A stretch of DNA of 64,000 nt from Apoderus coryli (GCA_911728435.2 OU452198.1:4836001-4900000), one strand, 5' to 3'. Shown: positions 21,801-32,032, counted from the first letter of the stretch. The notes: a model not told the origin generated them from the sequence alone. Numbers and translations are program-made.

Positions 21801-23245
21801 AGGGATATTTTCATGCCAAACGACATACGCCTAAATGGTCATTAAGGATAATATCTTAGGTCTTGATTAGGTCCTGTATGATAGCGTCCTATACCAAACC
21901 AAGGCCCCAAAAATTTGAAATCTGGTTCCCTAATAATGGGGTCGTGATATTTACGCAGGACAATGATATTATGAAGGGCTATTTGCATGCCAAACGACAT
22001 GTTGGAAAACCGTCATTAAGGATAGTTTGTTAGGTCTTGATTAGGTACTGTATGATAGCGTCCTATACCAAACAAAGGCCTCAAAAAATTGAAATCTGTT
22101 TTCCTAATAATGGGGTCGTGAAATTAGAGATAATGTTACACAAAACATAATCCGTTGGCCTTTTTTGACCACAAATAAGTATACAGTTTAGTTAAATAAA
22201 ACCTAAATGGAGTAAGCTATGGACAAAGGCTCATAGGTACAGAAAAATCTTGGAGACAACAGTTAAAAAAAATTCGATAATAGAAAGTTTTGACAAGGAC
22301 AAACAACCCAAATTTTTGAGTACCTTATCAAATGGGATTACAATTTTAAGGCTGCCTTGAAATGATTCCTGATAAATTCGCTATAAATCCTTGCTCTCTA
22401 CATTTATCGCCTGATCAACACATCAATACAAAATGAAACACTGCTTAAAATAGCTTCCAAACACACTAATGTGTGGAACTTCTAAAAACAACAAGTTATA
22501 TTTTTGGTATGGAGCATTTCCTTTCCTTGGGGGGTACTTGTTGATTTTTTAATTTAGTTGTAGTAAAATTAAGTTTATGTTTGTCTATTTCAGGGAAGTA
22601 CAGGAAAATGAGAAAATAATGTCTAGTAGTGAAGGCAATTGCGAAACAAATAATGATACAGAAAATGTGAAATGGTTATGTTGTGATATATGTAAGTTTA
22701 AAAGTGTTTATCAAAGTAGTTTAAATAGACATCGAAGAACACATACGAAAAATAGTGCGCGGTTGTGTAATTTTTGCGGTAAAACATTTAATGAAAAACA
22801 GGATTTAGATTCGCATTTGTTATATATACATAAAAACGAAATAAACATCTGTGAAGCAATAACAAGTAAAATCCATCAATGCCCGAAGTGCAGTTTTCAA
22901 ACTGTTCGCGTATATAACCTTAAAACTCATATGTTAAATCATAAAGAAATAAGAACAGATTTGCCAAAATTAAAGTGTGGACATTGCAATTTCACCACTT
23001 ATCAAAAATGCAATTTAAAAAGACATTTATTAACACATAGCAATAATAAACCATTTTTTTGTCTTATATGTAATAAATATTTTATTGAAAAACGGTATAT
23101 TGATTCTCATATACTCAATAATCATCCGGAAGACAAAAACCTAACGGATACAATCACAAGTACAATATACGAATGTCAACAATGTACTTTTAAATGTGTA
23201 AGATCTTTATATTTCAAAAGCCATTTAAAAAACAAACACTCTTAA
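18640..23245 (+). CDS. PRDM7/9-like protein: zinc knuckle, PR/SET domain, six C2H2 fingers
   Basis: Exons 18640-18880, 18941-19167, 19223-19548 and 22594-23245 join in phase (481 residues from ATG 18640). Order: SUMO-motif region, Cys-rich knuckle, PR/SET, a CxxC-type finger after SET, basic linker, six C2H2 fingers. PR/SET proteins of this family methylate histone H3 lysines and bind DNA through the fingers. The SET block has LPVGFQFGPYE, YINCAKTSAQQNLAAFQ and DEELLVSYD as in PRDM9, but the segment between GPYE and W..YINCA is short: the YSW...YEYVDG part is missing, including one of the three tyrosines of the PRDM9 active site. An upstream ATG at 18465 (MTTEEII) would need a one-base shift between 18484 and 18503 or an extra exon. 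No KRAB or SSXRD seen. Confidence 0.75.
18941..19167 (+). CDS. exon 2: zinc knuckle and first half of PR/SET
   Basis: The acceptor GTTTCGTTAG gives DCNNCPRGCINFCDC, a Cys-rich knuckle like the one preceding PRDM9 SET. It is followed by IEIRQSKIQGKGVFATRALP and VGFQFGPYESE. The donor is GTATGTTG at 19168 (phase 0); the next intron is only 55 bp. Confidence 0.75.
19223..19548 (+). CDS. exon 3: second half of PR/SET and post-SET finger
   Basis: NWTQYINCAKTSAQQNLAAF, LYYSTVRPINKDEELLVSYD, then FCQNCHIGFKTERHKKQHEQ with CC after it, a CCHC-type finger at the position of the first, separate finger of PRDM9. Ends GCATCGAG before GTAAGTCTC (phase 2), the same junction as in the minus-strand paralogue. 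Confidence 0.75.
19850..21565 (+). pseudogene. RNase H-bearing LINE in the PRDM-like intron (relative of 7.6-8.9 kb)
   Basis: Starts inside the RT (TMEKVIDE-like block near 19895). It has [33 protein letters not shown], then stop-ADDIVLTVKGKHT at about 20335, [20 protein letters not shown], and an RNase H domain at about 21130-21470 ([38 protein letters not shown] then stop). The Y of YADD is TAG; other stops or shifts occur near 19918, 20530 and 20697. The RNase H WVPGH motif is altered to WVLAH. Its 3' part is cut by the satellite array. It has the same orientation as the host gene. Confidence 0.85.
21565..22130 (-). repeat. 174-bp satellite, about 3.3 units, in the PRDM-like intron
   Basis: Units repeat at 174 bp (CCCCAAAAA anchors at 21731 and 21905, and CCTCAAAAA at 22079). 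Each contains TAATAATGGGGTCGTGA, ACGCAGGACAATGATATTAT, GCATGCCAAACGACAT and AGGTCCTGTATGATAGCGTC. It is the same monomer, in opposite orientation, as the array inside the hAT-like element at 47.3-49.1 kb. No terminal inverted repeats flank it here; the left side abuts the LINE. Confidence 0.8.
22131..22593. other. remaining intron sequence of the PRDM-like gene
   Basis: AT-rich. The last 60-70 bp (GGGGGGTACTTGTTGATTTTT..., about 22529 onward) match the same intron position in the SET-less paralogue. Nothing else recognised. Confidence 0.4.
22594..23245 (+). CDS. exon 4: six C2H2 zinc fingers
   Basis: The acceptor TTGTCTATTTCAG and about 60 bp upstream of it are nearly identical to the paralogue's. 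Fingers start CDICKFK, CNFCGKTF, CPKCSFQ, CGHCNFTT, CLICNKYF and CQQCTFKC, each with the HxxxH pair. Finger 2 of the paralogue has no counterpart. Ends LKNKHS and TAA. Confidence 0.85.
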
Positions 23246-23285
23246 AATAAAAATGAATATATATTCGTGTTATAGTCAAAAATCT

Positions 23286-24583
23286 GCAGTGGGACTCTGT
23301 GTCGTATAGAATTCTATAGTTCGCTACAATTCTACATGTGCGGCACTCTGCGTGACACATTATTCGCTTCAACTCGACTAAAACAGTCGACTCAAAGCGT
23401 TACCTCTGGACGTATCGAATTCTACAATATCGTAAAAAAATAACCTCACTTTTCAGTTTTGTGGTTTGTTGCGGTTTACCGGTTTGTTTGTTTTAGTGAT
23501 AATTATTTTGTAAGTATTAATAATTAGTAATTAATAAAATCATTTGGCATCAGTTTTATGTAAAAATTCATTTGAGCCAATGTTAGAAGGCGAGTTTTTC
23601 GTAATCTTGCAGTATACATGTGTGAAATTATGGTCTGACCGCGCCGCTGGAGGAAGGTTAAATAATTCATATTATCTATATACCTAGGAAGACATAATTT
23701 ATTAGCTTTTTTTTCCTGTATGTAGGCATTTGTTGATTGGAGATCAAAAACCAAATGCAAAGCAAGTAAAATACGGCAAGAAATGGAGAAAACTGGTGTA
23801 GGATCAGCTAATTATATCCCTTTATCTGATTTAGAAAAAAGGTTGTTACATCTAATGGGGACAAGTGCAGTAGAAGGAGACAATGTTCCTGAAATAGGAA
23901 TGCGATGCCAATATGTGAAAAGAAATACACATAATTTATTATTAGAAATATTTTTACCCATGGCTGTAAGATCGAAAATAATAACACATTTGTATATTTT
24001 ATGATAATAAATATTTAATAATTTTAGTGTTGGTAAGTACTCGTATATATAAACATTTAGTAAATAAATTAAATTTATTAACAGAAAAATATAGTGGTTT
24101 CCTTTAAATCTGTAACGGCCATAATATAGGTACACCGTTAATTGATATACCACGTTTAGTTTAACTAGACACTTTAAAATCGTTGGATGGACTACCTTTG
24201 TTGTCCGTCGTAAAGCGCCGATTAAAACAATGTGGTTTAACAAACAGCAGTGCATATGGCCATAATTTAACAACTTATAAACTGTTTTCTTATATATTAT
24301 TTTATATATATTTTGTGTAAGTTATGTTCATGTTACTTCATAAATCCCAAAAAAAATGACTAAAGACTAAACTGAAAAATCACTAAAGAGAATTCCAAAA
24401 AGTCCCTAAAAATAACCAAATTCATGGTAAATGTTTTTAGGTCGCTTAATATTGCGCCGAAACTTGCCGAAGAGTAGTCGACTGCAACACAGAGTACCGT
24501 TTCAAGTGACTGTCGCTTTCTATAATAGAATTCGATATCGAAAGCTACATGTAGATATCTATACATGCACAGAGTCCCACTGC
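23286..24583 (+). mobile_element. 1.3-kb Harbinger-like element with Myb/SANT fragment
   Basis: Terminal inverted repeats GCAGTGGGACTCTGTG at 23286-23301 and CACAGAGTCCCACTGC at 24568-24583. If the ends are CAGTGGG...CCCACTG, the flanking CTG on both sides is a 3-bp duplication, as for PIF/Harbinger elements. Inside, the exon-like stretch 23719-24004 encodes the conserved tail of Myb/SANT-like DNA-binding proteins found in that superfamily (VDWRSKTKCKASKIR, LSDLEKRLLHLMG, VPEIG). It follows a TTTTCCTGTATGTAG acceptor. No DDE nuclease seen, so non-autonomous. Confidence 0.6.
23719..24004 (+). CDS. Myb/SANT-like protein, C-terminal exon (transposon-derived)
   Basis: In frame from the acceptor: FVDWRSKTKCKASKIRQ, a GVGS linker (usually TGGGP), LSDLEKRLLHLMGTSAVEG and VPEIGM, then about 30 variable residues to a stop at 24004. 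The pattern 'W...K.K..KA..I......TGGG....LS..E...L..MG....G...V.EIG' is typical of Harbinger-associated SANT/MADF proteins. The N-terminal helix-turn-helix part is not recognised upstream. Confidence 0.55.
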
Positions 24584-25024
24584 TGATTAGATTCTGTTCT
24601 GTGTATATTATACATGTAAAAGTCTGGTTGCACTGAAGATGTTTCAAATTACAATGACAATAAACTGCTGTTTACTAAGGACCAGTTTTGTCCTTGTTTC
24701 AAACTCGAATTTCTCGAAAACCTTTAAGTTTTTGTATATTTTCTTTCGTGTAATAGCAAATAAATGTTGTAAAAAATTTTATTATTTTAATCGGAATAAA
24801 GAAATGTTAACAAAAGTTATTTGTTTTTTTCTGTAGAATAAGATTCTGTAATAAAAAATCTATGTTTCTATTTAAAAAACCAAAGTTGACCTTGAGATAA
24901 CCTTGAAACGGTTGTCAAATTCGCAAATGGAGACCACCACTGCATTTGCCCCACAATAGCAATCGCTTACAGATCTTGAGATATCTTCCGCCCACCCACT
25001 AATGTGCCACCCTGTATATAATTT
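24584..25024. other. AT-rich spacer
   Basis: No supported feature. At the right end a LINE 3' fragment begins. Confidence 0.3.
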
Positions 25025-25132
25025 GGGACAGCTGGGCAATTCATAGATTAGAGTCATTCACAAAAGATCTTCTGCAGGTCGAAGTGAGGGGAGGTCAAAC
25101 CGCCTAAACGACTCCGATAAAACAATCTACAC
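25025..25132 (+). pseudogene. 3' end of the RNase H LINE family (short fragment)
   Basis: GGGACAGCTGGGCAATTCAT through AGATCTTCTGCAGGTCGAAG to AACGACTCCGATAAAA is the reverse complement of 7597-7710, the 3' end of the nested LINE. A dead 3' remnant of about 105 bp. Confidence 0.75.
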
Positions 25133-25860
25133 TTCCTCATGTTGACCTTAAGCACATCGTCGTACCTACCTATTTTGCTGCCCTACCTGATTTCATGAGC
25201 CGACCTTAAGCTGTGAATAAAGGATTCTCTTTGGAAGGCGTTCCGTTGGCATGCGAATTACGTGGCCTAGTTGCCTCAGCTTACTCCATAACGCTGATGT
25301 TTGTTCGTCGGTCCTGCCATTTAATTCCAAAAATTCTTCCAAGACATCGTTGATGGTACTTCTCTAGGGTTTTTAAATGCCCCCGAAAAGTGGTCCAAGA
25401 CTCACAGCTATACGTAAAGGTAGCAGTATACACTCGCAATTTAGTTCGAACGTCGATGTTATGATAATCGAAGACTCACGTCCTCAGACACCTAAAAGAT
25501 ACGCTCGCCACGAGAATGCTGTCCAGGTTCTGAAGTCTACCTCCGTTAACTCGAATACGTGGTGCGACAACCACAGTGTTTGGTGCAGGCTGGCAGAGAA
25601 TCTGTGTTTTCTTTATATTTAGTTCAAGGCCCGATACTCCTGTAAGCGCTGTTAAATGCATTTAGTATATATTGAAGTTCTGTATCAGCTAGGACAACAT
25701 TGTCATCCGCGTATTGAAGCTCAATAACTGATGTGGATGCGATCTTCGTCCCAGCTTGCAGTCTACGTAGGTTGAAGAGTCCGTCGCCATTAAATCTGTA
25801 GACGATCTCTATTCCCCCGGCACCTGCCGATAGAGGTTTGCTCGTTATAATCAAAAAGAA
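25133..25860 (-). pseudogene. RTE-like LINE fragment
   Basis: The minus strand reads FNLRRLQAGTKIAST, VIELQYADDNVVLADTELQY, LNIKKTQILCQPAP and, after shifts, an SCESWTTFRGHLKTLEKYHQ-RCL segment and GIKWQDRRTN. The order QYADD, NI.KT.ILCQPAP, CESW...(K)..LE.(Y)H.RCL.I.GI.WQD is that of RTE-type elements. YADD is intact, but several frameshifts and both ends missing make it inactive. Confidence 0.75.
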
Positions 25861-26500
25861 ATTTGAAGCATTTCAAAATTATTATAAGAATATCATTTAA
25901 CAATTCAAAACTATCCAAGATTGGAAAGTTGGTCAGCTGATTTTTGCCATTAACGAAAAACAAAACTACCACTTTCTCAACCCAACCTAAAGCATGCAAT
26001 ATGCAATGTGGCGAGGTATCTTCACGAGATTTCTCTGTCTGATACTCCAAATTTTTAAAAACCTACAGCCTTAGTATATCTTTATTTGAACTTTTTTTCC
26101 GAAAAATGTGCCGTTTTTAAGATATAAGGCTGTCTCAAGATAGTATAGTGTTTGATAATTTGTATTTTATTGTACCTACGAGTTATCTAAATAAAATACC
26201 TACATGATGATAGTAATAATAATAGATATTTTACAAAATTTGTTCGGTACCGACTTTTTATCTTATTTCACAATGATACTTTTCCCGCCATATGTATTGC
26301 GCATGCGAGAATCGAGCAAGCAAAGTGGAATCCTTCCCCCTAGCCGCTAGTGAGTCAACCACCGATCGTGTAGAACGAATACAAAAAATTGTTGACCCGC
26401 CCAAGGACACGATGGTTGGCGATTGGTCCCGATCGTGTAGAAGGCGCATAACTCTATTATGACTTTACATGTTTGATCCCACAACGGATTCCTCGATTGA
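25861..26500. other. non-coding stretch, moderately GC-rich near 26.3 kb
   Basis: No gene recognised. A repeated CGATCGTGTAGAA occurs near 26365 and 26429. The short ORFs lack domain features. Confidence 0.3.
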
Positions 26501-26504
26501 ACGC

Positions 26505-27440
26505 ATAGCATTAGTTAGGTAGTCCATCAAAATAATTCTCTACGCAGACGACACCACCCTGATTGCCCGCAGTCGCAGTGCGGAATTGGTGACAAGTTAC
26601 CTGCAGCGAGCAGCGGACAACTTCACCGAATGGTGCACCAGGTGGAAGACCAAGATTAATGCCGAGAAGAGCACCGCGCTCCTCATCAGAAGAAGACAAG
26701 TGCGCCCCGACGACTTCGTCAACATCGAGGGTACTGACATACAATGGCAGGACACTGCAAAGTACCTGGGGGTAACTTTGGACAGATCCCTGTCATGGAG
26801 ACCGCACATCGAGAAGAGCATCGCGAATGCCAAAGGCATCATTTCGAAGCTCTACCCGATGATCTGCAGAAGGAGCAAGATGCCCTTGCAGGTCAAGCTC
26901 CAAATGGTTAAGGCAGTCGTGCGACCTGCCTTGACCTATGCCAGTTCAGCATGGGGACACGCGGCACCATCGTACCTGAAATAATTGGAGGCCACGGAGA
27001 ACAAGGCAAGAAGGATGGCACTGAGTGCACCCTGGTTTGTGTCAAACGCACAGATCCGAAGGGACCTCAAACTCGACGCCCTCAGGGACGTCATGAGGTT
27101 GAGAGCCCAAAAGGTTTTTGCAATGACAGAGACCCATGCAAACCCCCTGATTCGCGAAGCAGTCAGCTACAACGTAGAAGACGGTGCCAGACGGTACCGG
27201 AGACCGAGGAGTCAACTCTGACGAAGGAATCCACAGGACTAGGACACCAATTAATATTGTTTCTTTCAGGTCAGGTATACTCATCTAAATGTATGTTTCA
27301 GACTGTTTTCTAGGCACCACCAACAGAGGACAACAGCAACAGACGACAATCAACATAAGAAAACAACAGCAACAGAGGACAATCAAGCGAGGACATGGAA
27401 AAGGGAGGGTTCCCGAAGCATACTACAAAGATAAGGCAGA
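26505..27440 (+). pseudogene. Jockey-like LINE, 5'-truncated, GC-rich
   Basis: Begins at the catalytic box (IKIILYADDTTLIARSRSAE at about 26526), then the thumb and C-terminal region 26586-27221: NAEKSTALLIRRRQVRPDD, KYLGVTLDRSLSWRPHIEK, RPALTYASSAWGHAAPSYLK, a single TAA at about 26982, then ENKARRMALSAPWFVSN. Base composition (over 50% GC) differs sharply from the AT-rich surroundings, suggesting a family with its own codon bias and a young insertion. The 3' part has CAACAGCAACAG-type repeats (27305-27390). Only one stop in about 215 codons. Confidence 0.8.
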
Positions 27441-27459
27441 GTTTTAGTTTGGGTTAGAG

Positions 27460-27490
27460 CGTTGATTGAAATTAAATATTTCAATCAACG
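27460..27490. repeat. perfect hairpin flanked by GTTAGAG direct repeats
   Basis: Twelve-base arms CGTTGATTGAAA and TTTCAATCAACG with a 7-nt loop. GTTAGAG lies directly on both sides (27453-27459 and 27491-27497), as if the palindrome had been inserted with a 7-bp duplication. Confidence 0.7.
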
Positions 27491-27499
27491 GTTAGAGTC

Positions 27500-28320
27500 C
27501 CACACGACCTAGGGAAGTGGTAAGGAACTCCCTAGGTGTCATGATGATTTCTCTGCCTTGGCATAATCAAAATCATTAAAAATATTATTTTTGATATGAC
27601 TTTTTCTTCTAAATCTACAAATGAAAAAGTTTTTCCTCTTCCAAACTCTATCCAATGTGTCCACGGTGTGATTGGTTTATAGACGCTGGGGGCGCCATTG
27701 AAGCCACACCAAACATTGTACCGTTAGATCAGATATTAAGGTTAATTTTCAAATTAAAAAAAAAAACATGTAATTCATAAACTTAACAAGTTTATTTAAA
27801 AACAATCAGCAAAAAATTAAGTAATTCATTTAGGTATTCACAATATTTCACGTAAAAAATTGTATACTATTTATTTATACATCTAAACTTCTTTTTGTAA
27901 CACTGATATATTGAAAAAAGTGTGTAAACCACATAATACAAGGGTAGCTCTGAGTCTTCAACTCTATTCAACAGGCTTGACTACCCGCTCACCTCCACAC
28001 TCACTGAGATTATTCAAAGAGGACCAAATTTAATAGGAACAAAAATGAGACAGATATTTTTAGACATTTATAAACTCTTTTCCATGGTGTTGTCGATTAT
28101 TTTAGCCTACATAATTTATGTGTAGTTTGGAAAAGGATATAGGAAGCAGATTATTTCTATATTATGTTATAATTATTGTAGGATTCTAGGCGTAATTGAT
28201 TCTGTAAAATGGGTTGATATATTGCAACCACTGGTAGAAATATGGCGTTGATATTAAGGGGGTTGAGTAAACTCGACATTGGAAATCCCATGCAATAAAA
28301 ATAGGTACCTAGGGTATCGC
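27500..28320. other. non-coding stretch
   Basis: No gene found. CCTAGG-containing inverted segments near 27507-27540 belong to the 3' flank of the LINE. The rest is AT-rich. Confidence 0.3.
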
Positions 28321-28864
28321 ATTTTTTTTTTTTTTTTGAAAGGGTCCGTACGACTTAAGTCCCCGGTTTCACTGCAGCCTCATGGGCTTATTGTGAAAAA
28401 TCCCCTTATATTATGCCACCCAATCCAGCAGCCCTGTACCCTCCACTAACTTGTGGAGTTCAGTTATGTGTTGGGTGTCAATATCTGCTGGCGCAATCAG
28501 CGCATGCCCAAAAATAGCGTGTCGTCTTCGTTGTAGAACTACACATTCACATATTACATGGTAAGCTGTTTCAACTGCTCCATTACACAATCTGCATTGC
28601 AGATCCCCATTGTACAGCCCCATCTTCTTTAGGTGGTCTCTCAAAGCGCAATGCCCAGTAAGGAGTCCCATAGTTATTCGCATGTGACTCGTGACTCCTG
28701 CTTAATGATAGCAGTTTTTCAGTGCGTTTTGTTGCTGCACCAGGTATAAACCTCTTCCCATGCTCCTGCTTGGGAATATGTTCCCAATATCTCTGGTGCT
28801 CGCTTTTGGCCCAGCACTTGAGGAGAGGGCATCGCATTAAAAAGTAACATTTATTGCAGTTCAT
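28321..28864 (-). pseudogene. 3' part of RNase H LINE (family of 58.5-60.9 kb)
   Basis: The minus strand encodes [33 protein letters not shown], then after a frameshift [39 protein letters not shown] and the end TGLLDWVA. The same C-terminus is at 58631-59170. A poly(A) tail (17 T on plus, 28322-28338) marks the 3' end. RT and RNase H domains are absent (5' truncation). Confidence 0.85.
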
Positions 28865-28869
28865 AAAAA

Positions 28870-29204
28870 TATCGTGGTCTTCTTTTAGTCTTGTCTTTTA
28901 GGTAGTGTTTTGAGCACAAATCTTCCTTTTTGAGTGTGTGTGGGTCACTTTCTTACCTCATACCAAAATAGATATTTCCTGAGACGTGCGTTGAATAGCA
29001 AGGCAGTAGGCTTCTTATAATAGCCAAAATAACAAATAATTTAAAGGTAAGTTTCCATTAAACTATCTAAATATACTATAAATAACGCGCCAGTTACGCG
29101 TTGTTACTCTATGGTGTGTGTCGATTCTAAATTTACTTTTATTGAGCACATTAACATTATCAAAGCTTTGACATTATGATGAGTACGGCTGGTCGAGCTT
29201 ATTG
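28870..29204. other. non-coding spacer
   Basis: No supported feature seen. Confidence 0.3.
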
Positions 29205-29342
29205 TTGATACTGTATCGGGCATTTGTACGTTCAAAACTAGAAGATGCTTTATTGATCAGGTCCGTATTACAATATTCACCAAAATTCACTTGGGAGCAT
29301 TCAGCGCCGGTTCTTCAAATATTTGTTCCGCTTGGATGGCAC
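29205..29342 (+). pseudogene. short LINE fragment (RT thumb region)
   Basis: Reads RSKLEDALLIRS and, in another frame, LGSIQRRFFKYLFRLDGTL. This is the 'Q(R)RFxKYL...G' block found in the LINEs at 29.3-30.4, 31.0-32.0 and 33.4-35.8 kb. It abuts a minus-strand copy of the same family. Confidence 0.6.
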
Positions 29343-30480
29343 ATTGTGTAGACAGGCGACTTCATCAACAAATTGGTCCTAGGTCGGTCGTTATAAAATA
29401 AATTAAAAGATCTCGAATTTTGCATTGGTACCAAAAAATACAACTTTTGTAAGAGTTCAGCGCAATCAATCTTACTATGCAATATATTAAAAAGGAATTT
29501 AACTGCATGAATTTTTCGTCTTAATTCTAAACTTTGTATTTGACATCTTGTTAACAAGATGTCATACTCTATTCCTCTTTCTGGGTATGATCCATCAGTT
29601 TTGAAACATAAGTATTTTAAGAACTTACGCTGAACTCTCTTAACAGAAACATTGTAACAGTTATAATATGGAAACCATATTAAAGAGCAGTATTCCAGCT
29701 TTGACCTGACATAAACATAGTATAAGTTATTGTACCCATATTCTCAAAAGATCTGGAATTTCTCACAATGTAGCCATAAGACCTAGATGCACTCAGAATT
29801 ATGTTATTTATATGTATATCGAATGAAAGAAGCTTATCAAAGGTCACACGAGGATCCTTAATGGACTCAGGACGATTTAAAATCGTCTCACCAATCGTAT
29901 ACTCGAAATGAATGGCTGATTTTTTTCTGGTATATGACATAACTTTACACTTGAAAGAGTTCAAGTACAGTTTGTTTTCCTCACACCAGCATTGAACCAA
30001 ATCCATATCTCGCTGCAAACGATTACAATCGTTAAGATTATTAACGGAAATAAATATTTTCATATCGTCCGCAAAGCGCATTCTCTGACAACAAGTAGTC
30101 CGGCTAAGTCATTTATAAAAATTAAAAACAATAATGGGCCCAGATTCGGCCCTTGCGGAGCACCAGATGACATATGGTATCTTGACGATTTATATCCATT
30201 ATGGAGAACATATTGGAATCTATTAGTGATATAGGAATGGATTAGCGAAACAGATCCAGCTCCAAGCCCAAACACTGTAAGCTTGTTCAACAGACCCACG
30301 TGATTTATTCTGTCAAATGCTTTGGCAAAGTCCGTGTAAATCACATCGACCTGCCCTCCTCCATCAACAGTTTCTGAAGTAGATTGTGTAAACACAGACA
30401 GATCAGTAAGCGTGGACCTGCCACGATATTATCAAAAACAGGCCATTTCACTAATTTCTCCACGAATCTGTTGTAAAGCT
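29343..30480 (-). pseudogene. LINE RT fragment (family of 33.4-35.8 kb), minus strand
   Basis: ORFs 30060-30395 (VIYTDFAKAFDRINHVGLL, SSGAPQGPNLGPLLFLIFIN), 29680-30081 (MRFADDMKIFISVNNL, NSFKCKVMSYTRKKSA, then YGYIVRNSRSF) and 29315-29557 (RCQIQSLELRRKIHAVKFLF, SKIDCAELL). FADD is intact; PQGS is changed to PQGP. At least three frame breaks, with the 5' half missing. Confidence 0.8.
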
Positions 30481-30639
30481 TCAATATGTAATTAATTTGA
30501 TAATTAATAACATAAAAGACAGTAATGTAACATATTTAGTAACTGATATCATAAAAGTGGTAAAAGGAAAAAAATATAGACTTACAATAAAATATGCAAT
30601 AATTTTGTCCGTGAGTGTATTTGTGGATTTTGTGAGCCT

Positions 30640-30900
30640 CATATGCGACAATTTTGTTTGTTTACAAAACCGCCTGATTGAAAATGAACGAGTTAAACTT
30701 TATAACGGATATGTTTGCATCACTACGGCCACTACGACCGTATTGTTTTGGTCTATTGTCAGCAACAGTACCGTGACCCTCGAATTTAGCGATTAAATTA
30801 CGCACAGCGGTCTCAGAAGGAGCCTGATTACGTTTGATAGTAAATTTTCACAATTAAAATCCTTTGTTCCAAGAGTGTAGCGTTCCATGATTAAAATTTC
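30640..30900 (-). pseudogene. mariner/Tc-like transposase HTH fragment
   Basis: The minus strand begins MERYTLGTKDF (for MERYTLEQR.LIVK in related copies). After a frameshift it reads QAPSETAVRNLIAKFEGHGT and VADNRPKQYGRSGRSDANI, the two helix-turn-helix blocks and linker of the Tc3/mariner-like transposases seen at 8.9, 35.8 and 45.2 kb. No catalytic domain. Confidence 0.65.
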
Positions 30901-31029
30901 CCAACCACTTCCTAAATAAATGTCAAAGGATGACAGCTCAATTCTTTAAATTTCATCATTTGACAGTCAATTTATTTCCTAACCTCAAATTATAGTTAGC
31001 TCCTACAATGATTGTGTGCAGTTACAGTC

Positions 31030-32032
31030 AGATTTATTGATATTGGAGAACTGGTGCTCGCACAATAAATATGCCTCTGAATTCCAGTAAATGTAAGCGT
31101 ATGATAATATCAAGGAGACGAGAACCGATAGTATATGAATATGCTATAAATAGCATAATTCTTGACAGGTGCACTGTTTCTAGGGACCTTGGTGTGACGA
31201 TTGACTGTGAGTTGTCTTTTAATCAGCATATTCACAATATAACTCAAAGCTCTCTTCGTACACTTGGCTTTATCTTTCGATCCACTAGCGGTTTTGAAAA
31301 TTCAGATTGTCTCATTGCATTATACCATGCATTGGTCCGATCTAAGCTAGAGTACGCATCAGTCATTTGGTCTCCGATATATCAAACCCATATCAACAAA
31401 CGGAAGGCGCGCAACGCCTTTAAAATCGATGGTCGCTTTCCACCGCGTGGTACTGATCATTTACTTTTATTAAATAGATTTCACTGGAATCTCCCAGAAT
31501 TGTAGCATATTAGCTTCTTCTTTTTAAATTGATTAACGGCCTGATTGATTGTCCCTACTTGTTGGAACAGATTAATTTACATGTCCCACAGTATAATGCA
31601 AGGTATTCATATTTATTTAGAAATCCTCAAGTACAATCTAACTACGAGGGTAGAGCCCTATATTGAAAGCCTCGAGTTTGTGTAATCACTATAATTTTCA
31701 CAGGAACATAAATTATTTTGGAGAGAAATTGAATACATTTCAGAACATGTTGTATCGTCTTGTTTGAGTTGAATATTCATTCAATCTTAATATATTTTAG
31801 TTGTAAGTTTATGTAAATGTGTAATTTGTCTTCTAAGTGGGTTGGTCCGTCTTAGGGTAACGTGGATTGTCACCCTGGCGTACTTTTGTTTTTGTGTTGA
31901 TGATTGGTTGGTGTTTGATATTGTTGTATATTTATAACTTACATAGAATTATTTTTGAGTTAAACATTGTAATTGTCTTGTAATTGGGTGCAAATCTGTT
32001 AGACAATAAAGATTTATTTATTTATTATGTTT
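31030..32032 (+). pseudogene. LINE 3' half (same family as 33.4-35.8 kb)
   Basis: ORF 31071-31505 starts just after the FADD block: LNSSKCKRMIISRRREPIVY, DLGVTIDCELSFNQHI, TLGFIFRSTSGFENSD, VRSKLEYASVIWSPIYQTHI; a stop at 31503 follows RFHWNLPEL. The rest of the C-terminal region (LIDCPYLLEQINLHVPQY-like) continues with shifts to about 31780. The 3' UTR ends with TTAGACAATAAAG and TTTAT repeats at about 32005-32032. Confidence 0.8.

Noticed and set aside
19549..22593. A missing SET exon inside the large PRDM-like intron
   Set aside because: Only LINE, satellite and intron sequence seen; a missing SET segment would have to lie near the 55-bp intron at 19168-19222, which is too short.
26258..26449. 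63-codon ORF in the GC-richer spacer
   Set aside because: No domain or coding features beyond length.
30497..30796. 99-codon plus ORF, possible membrane protein
   Set aside because: It overlaps a minus-strand transposase HTH fragment and has no independent support.
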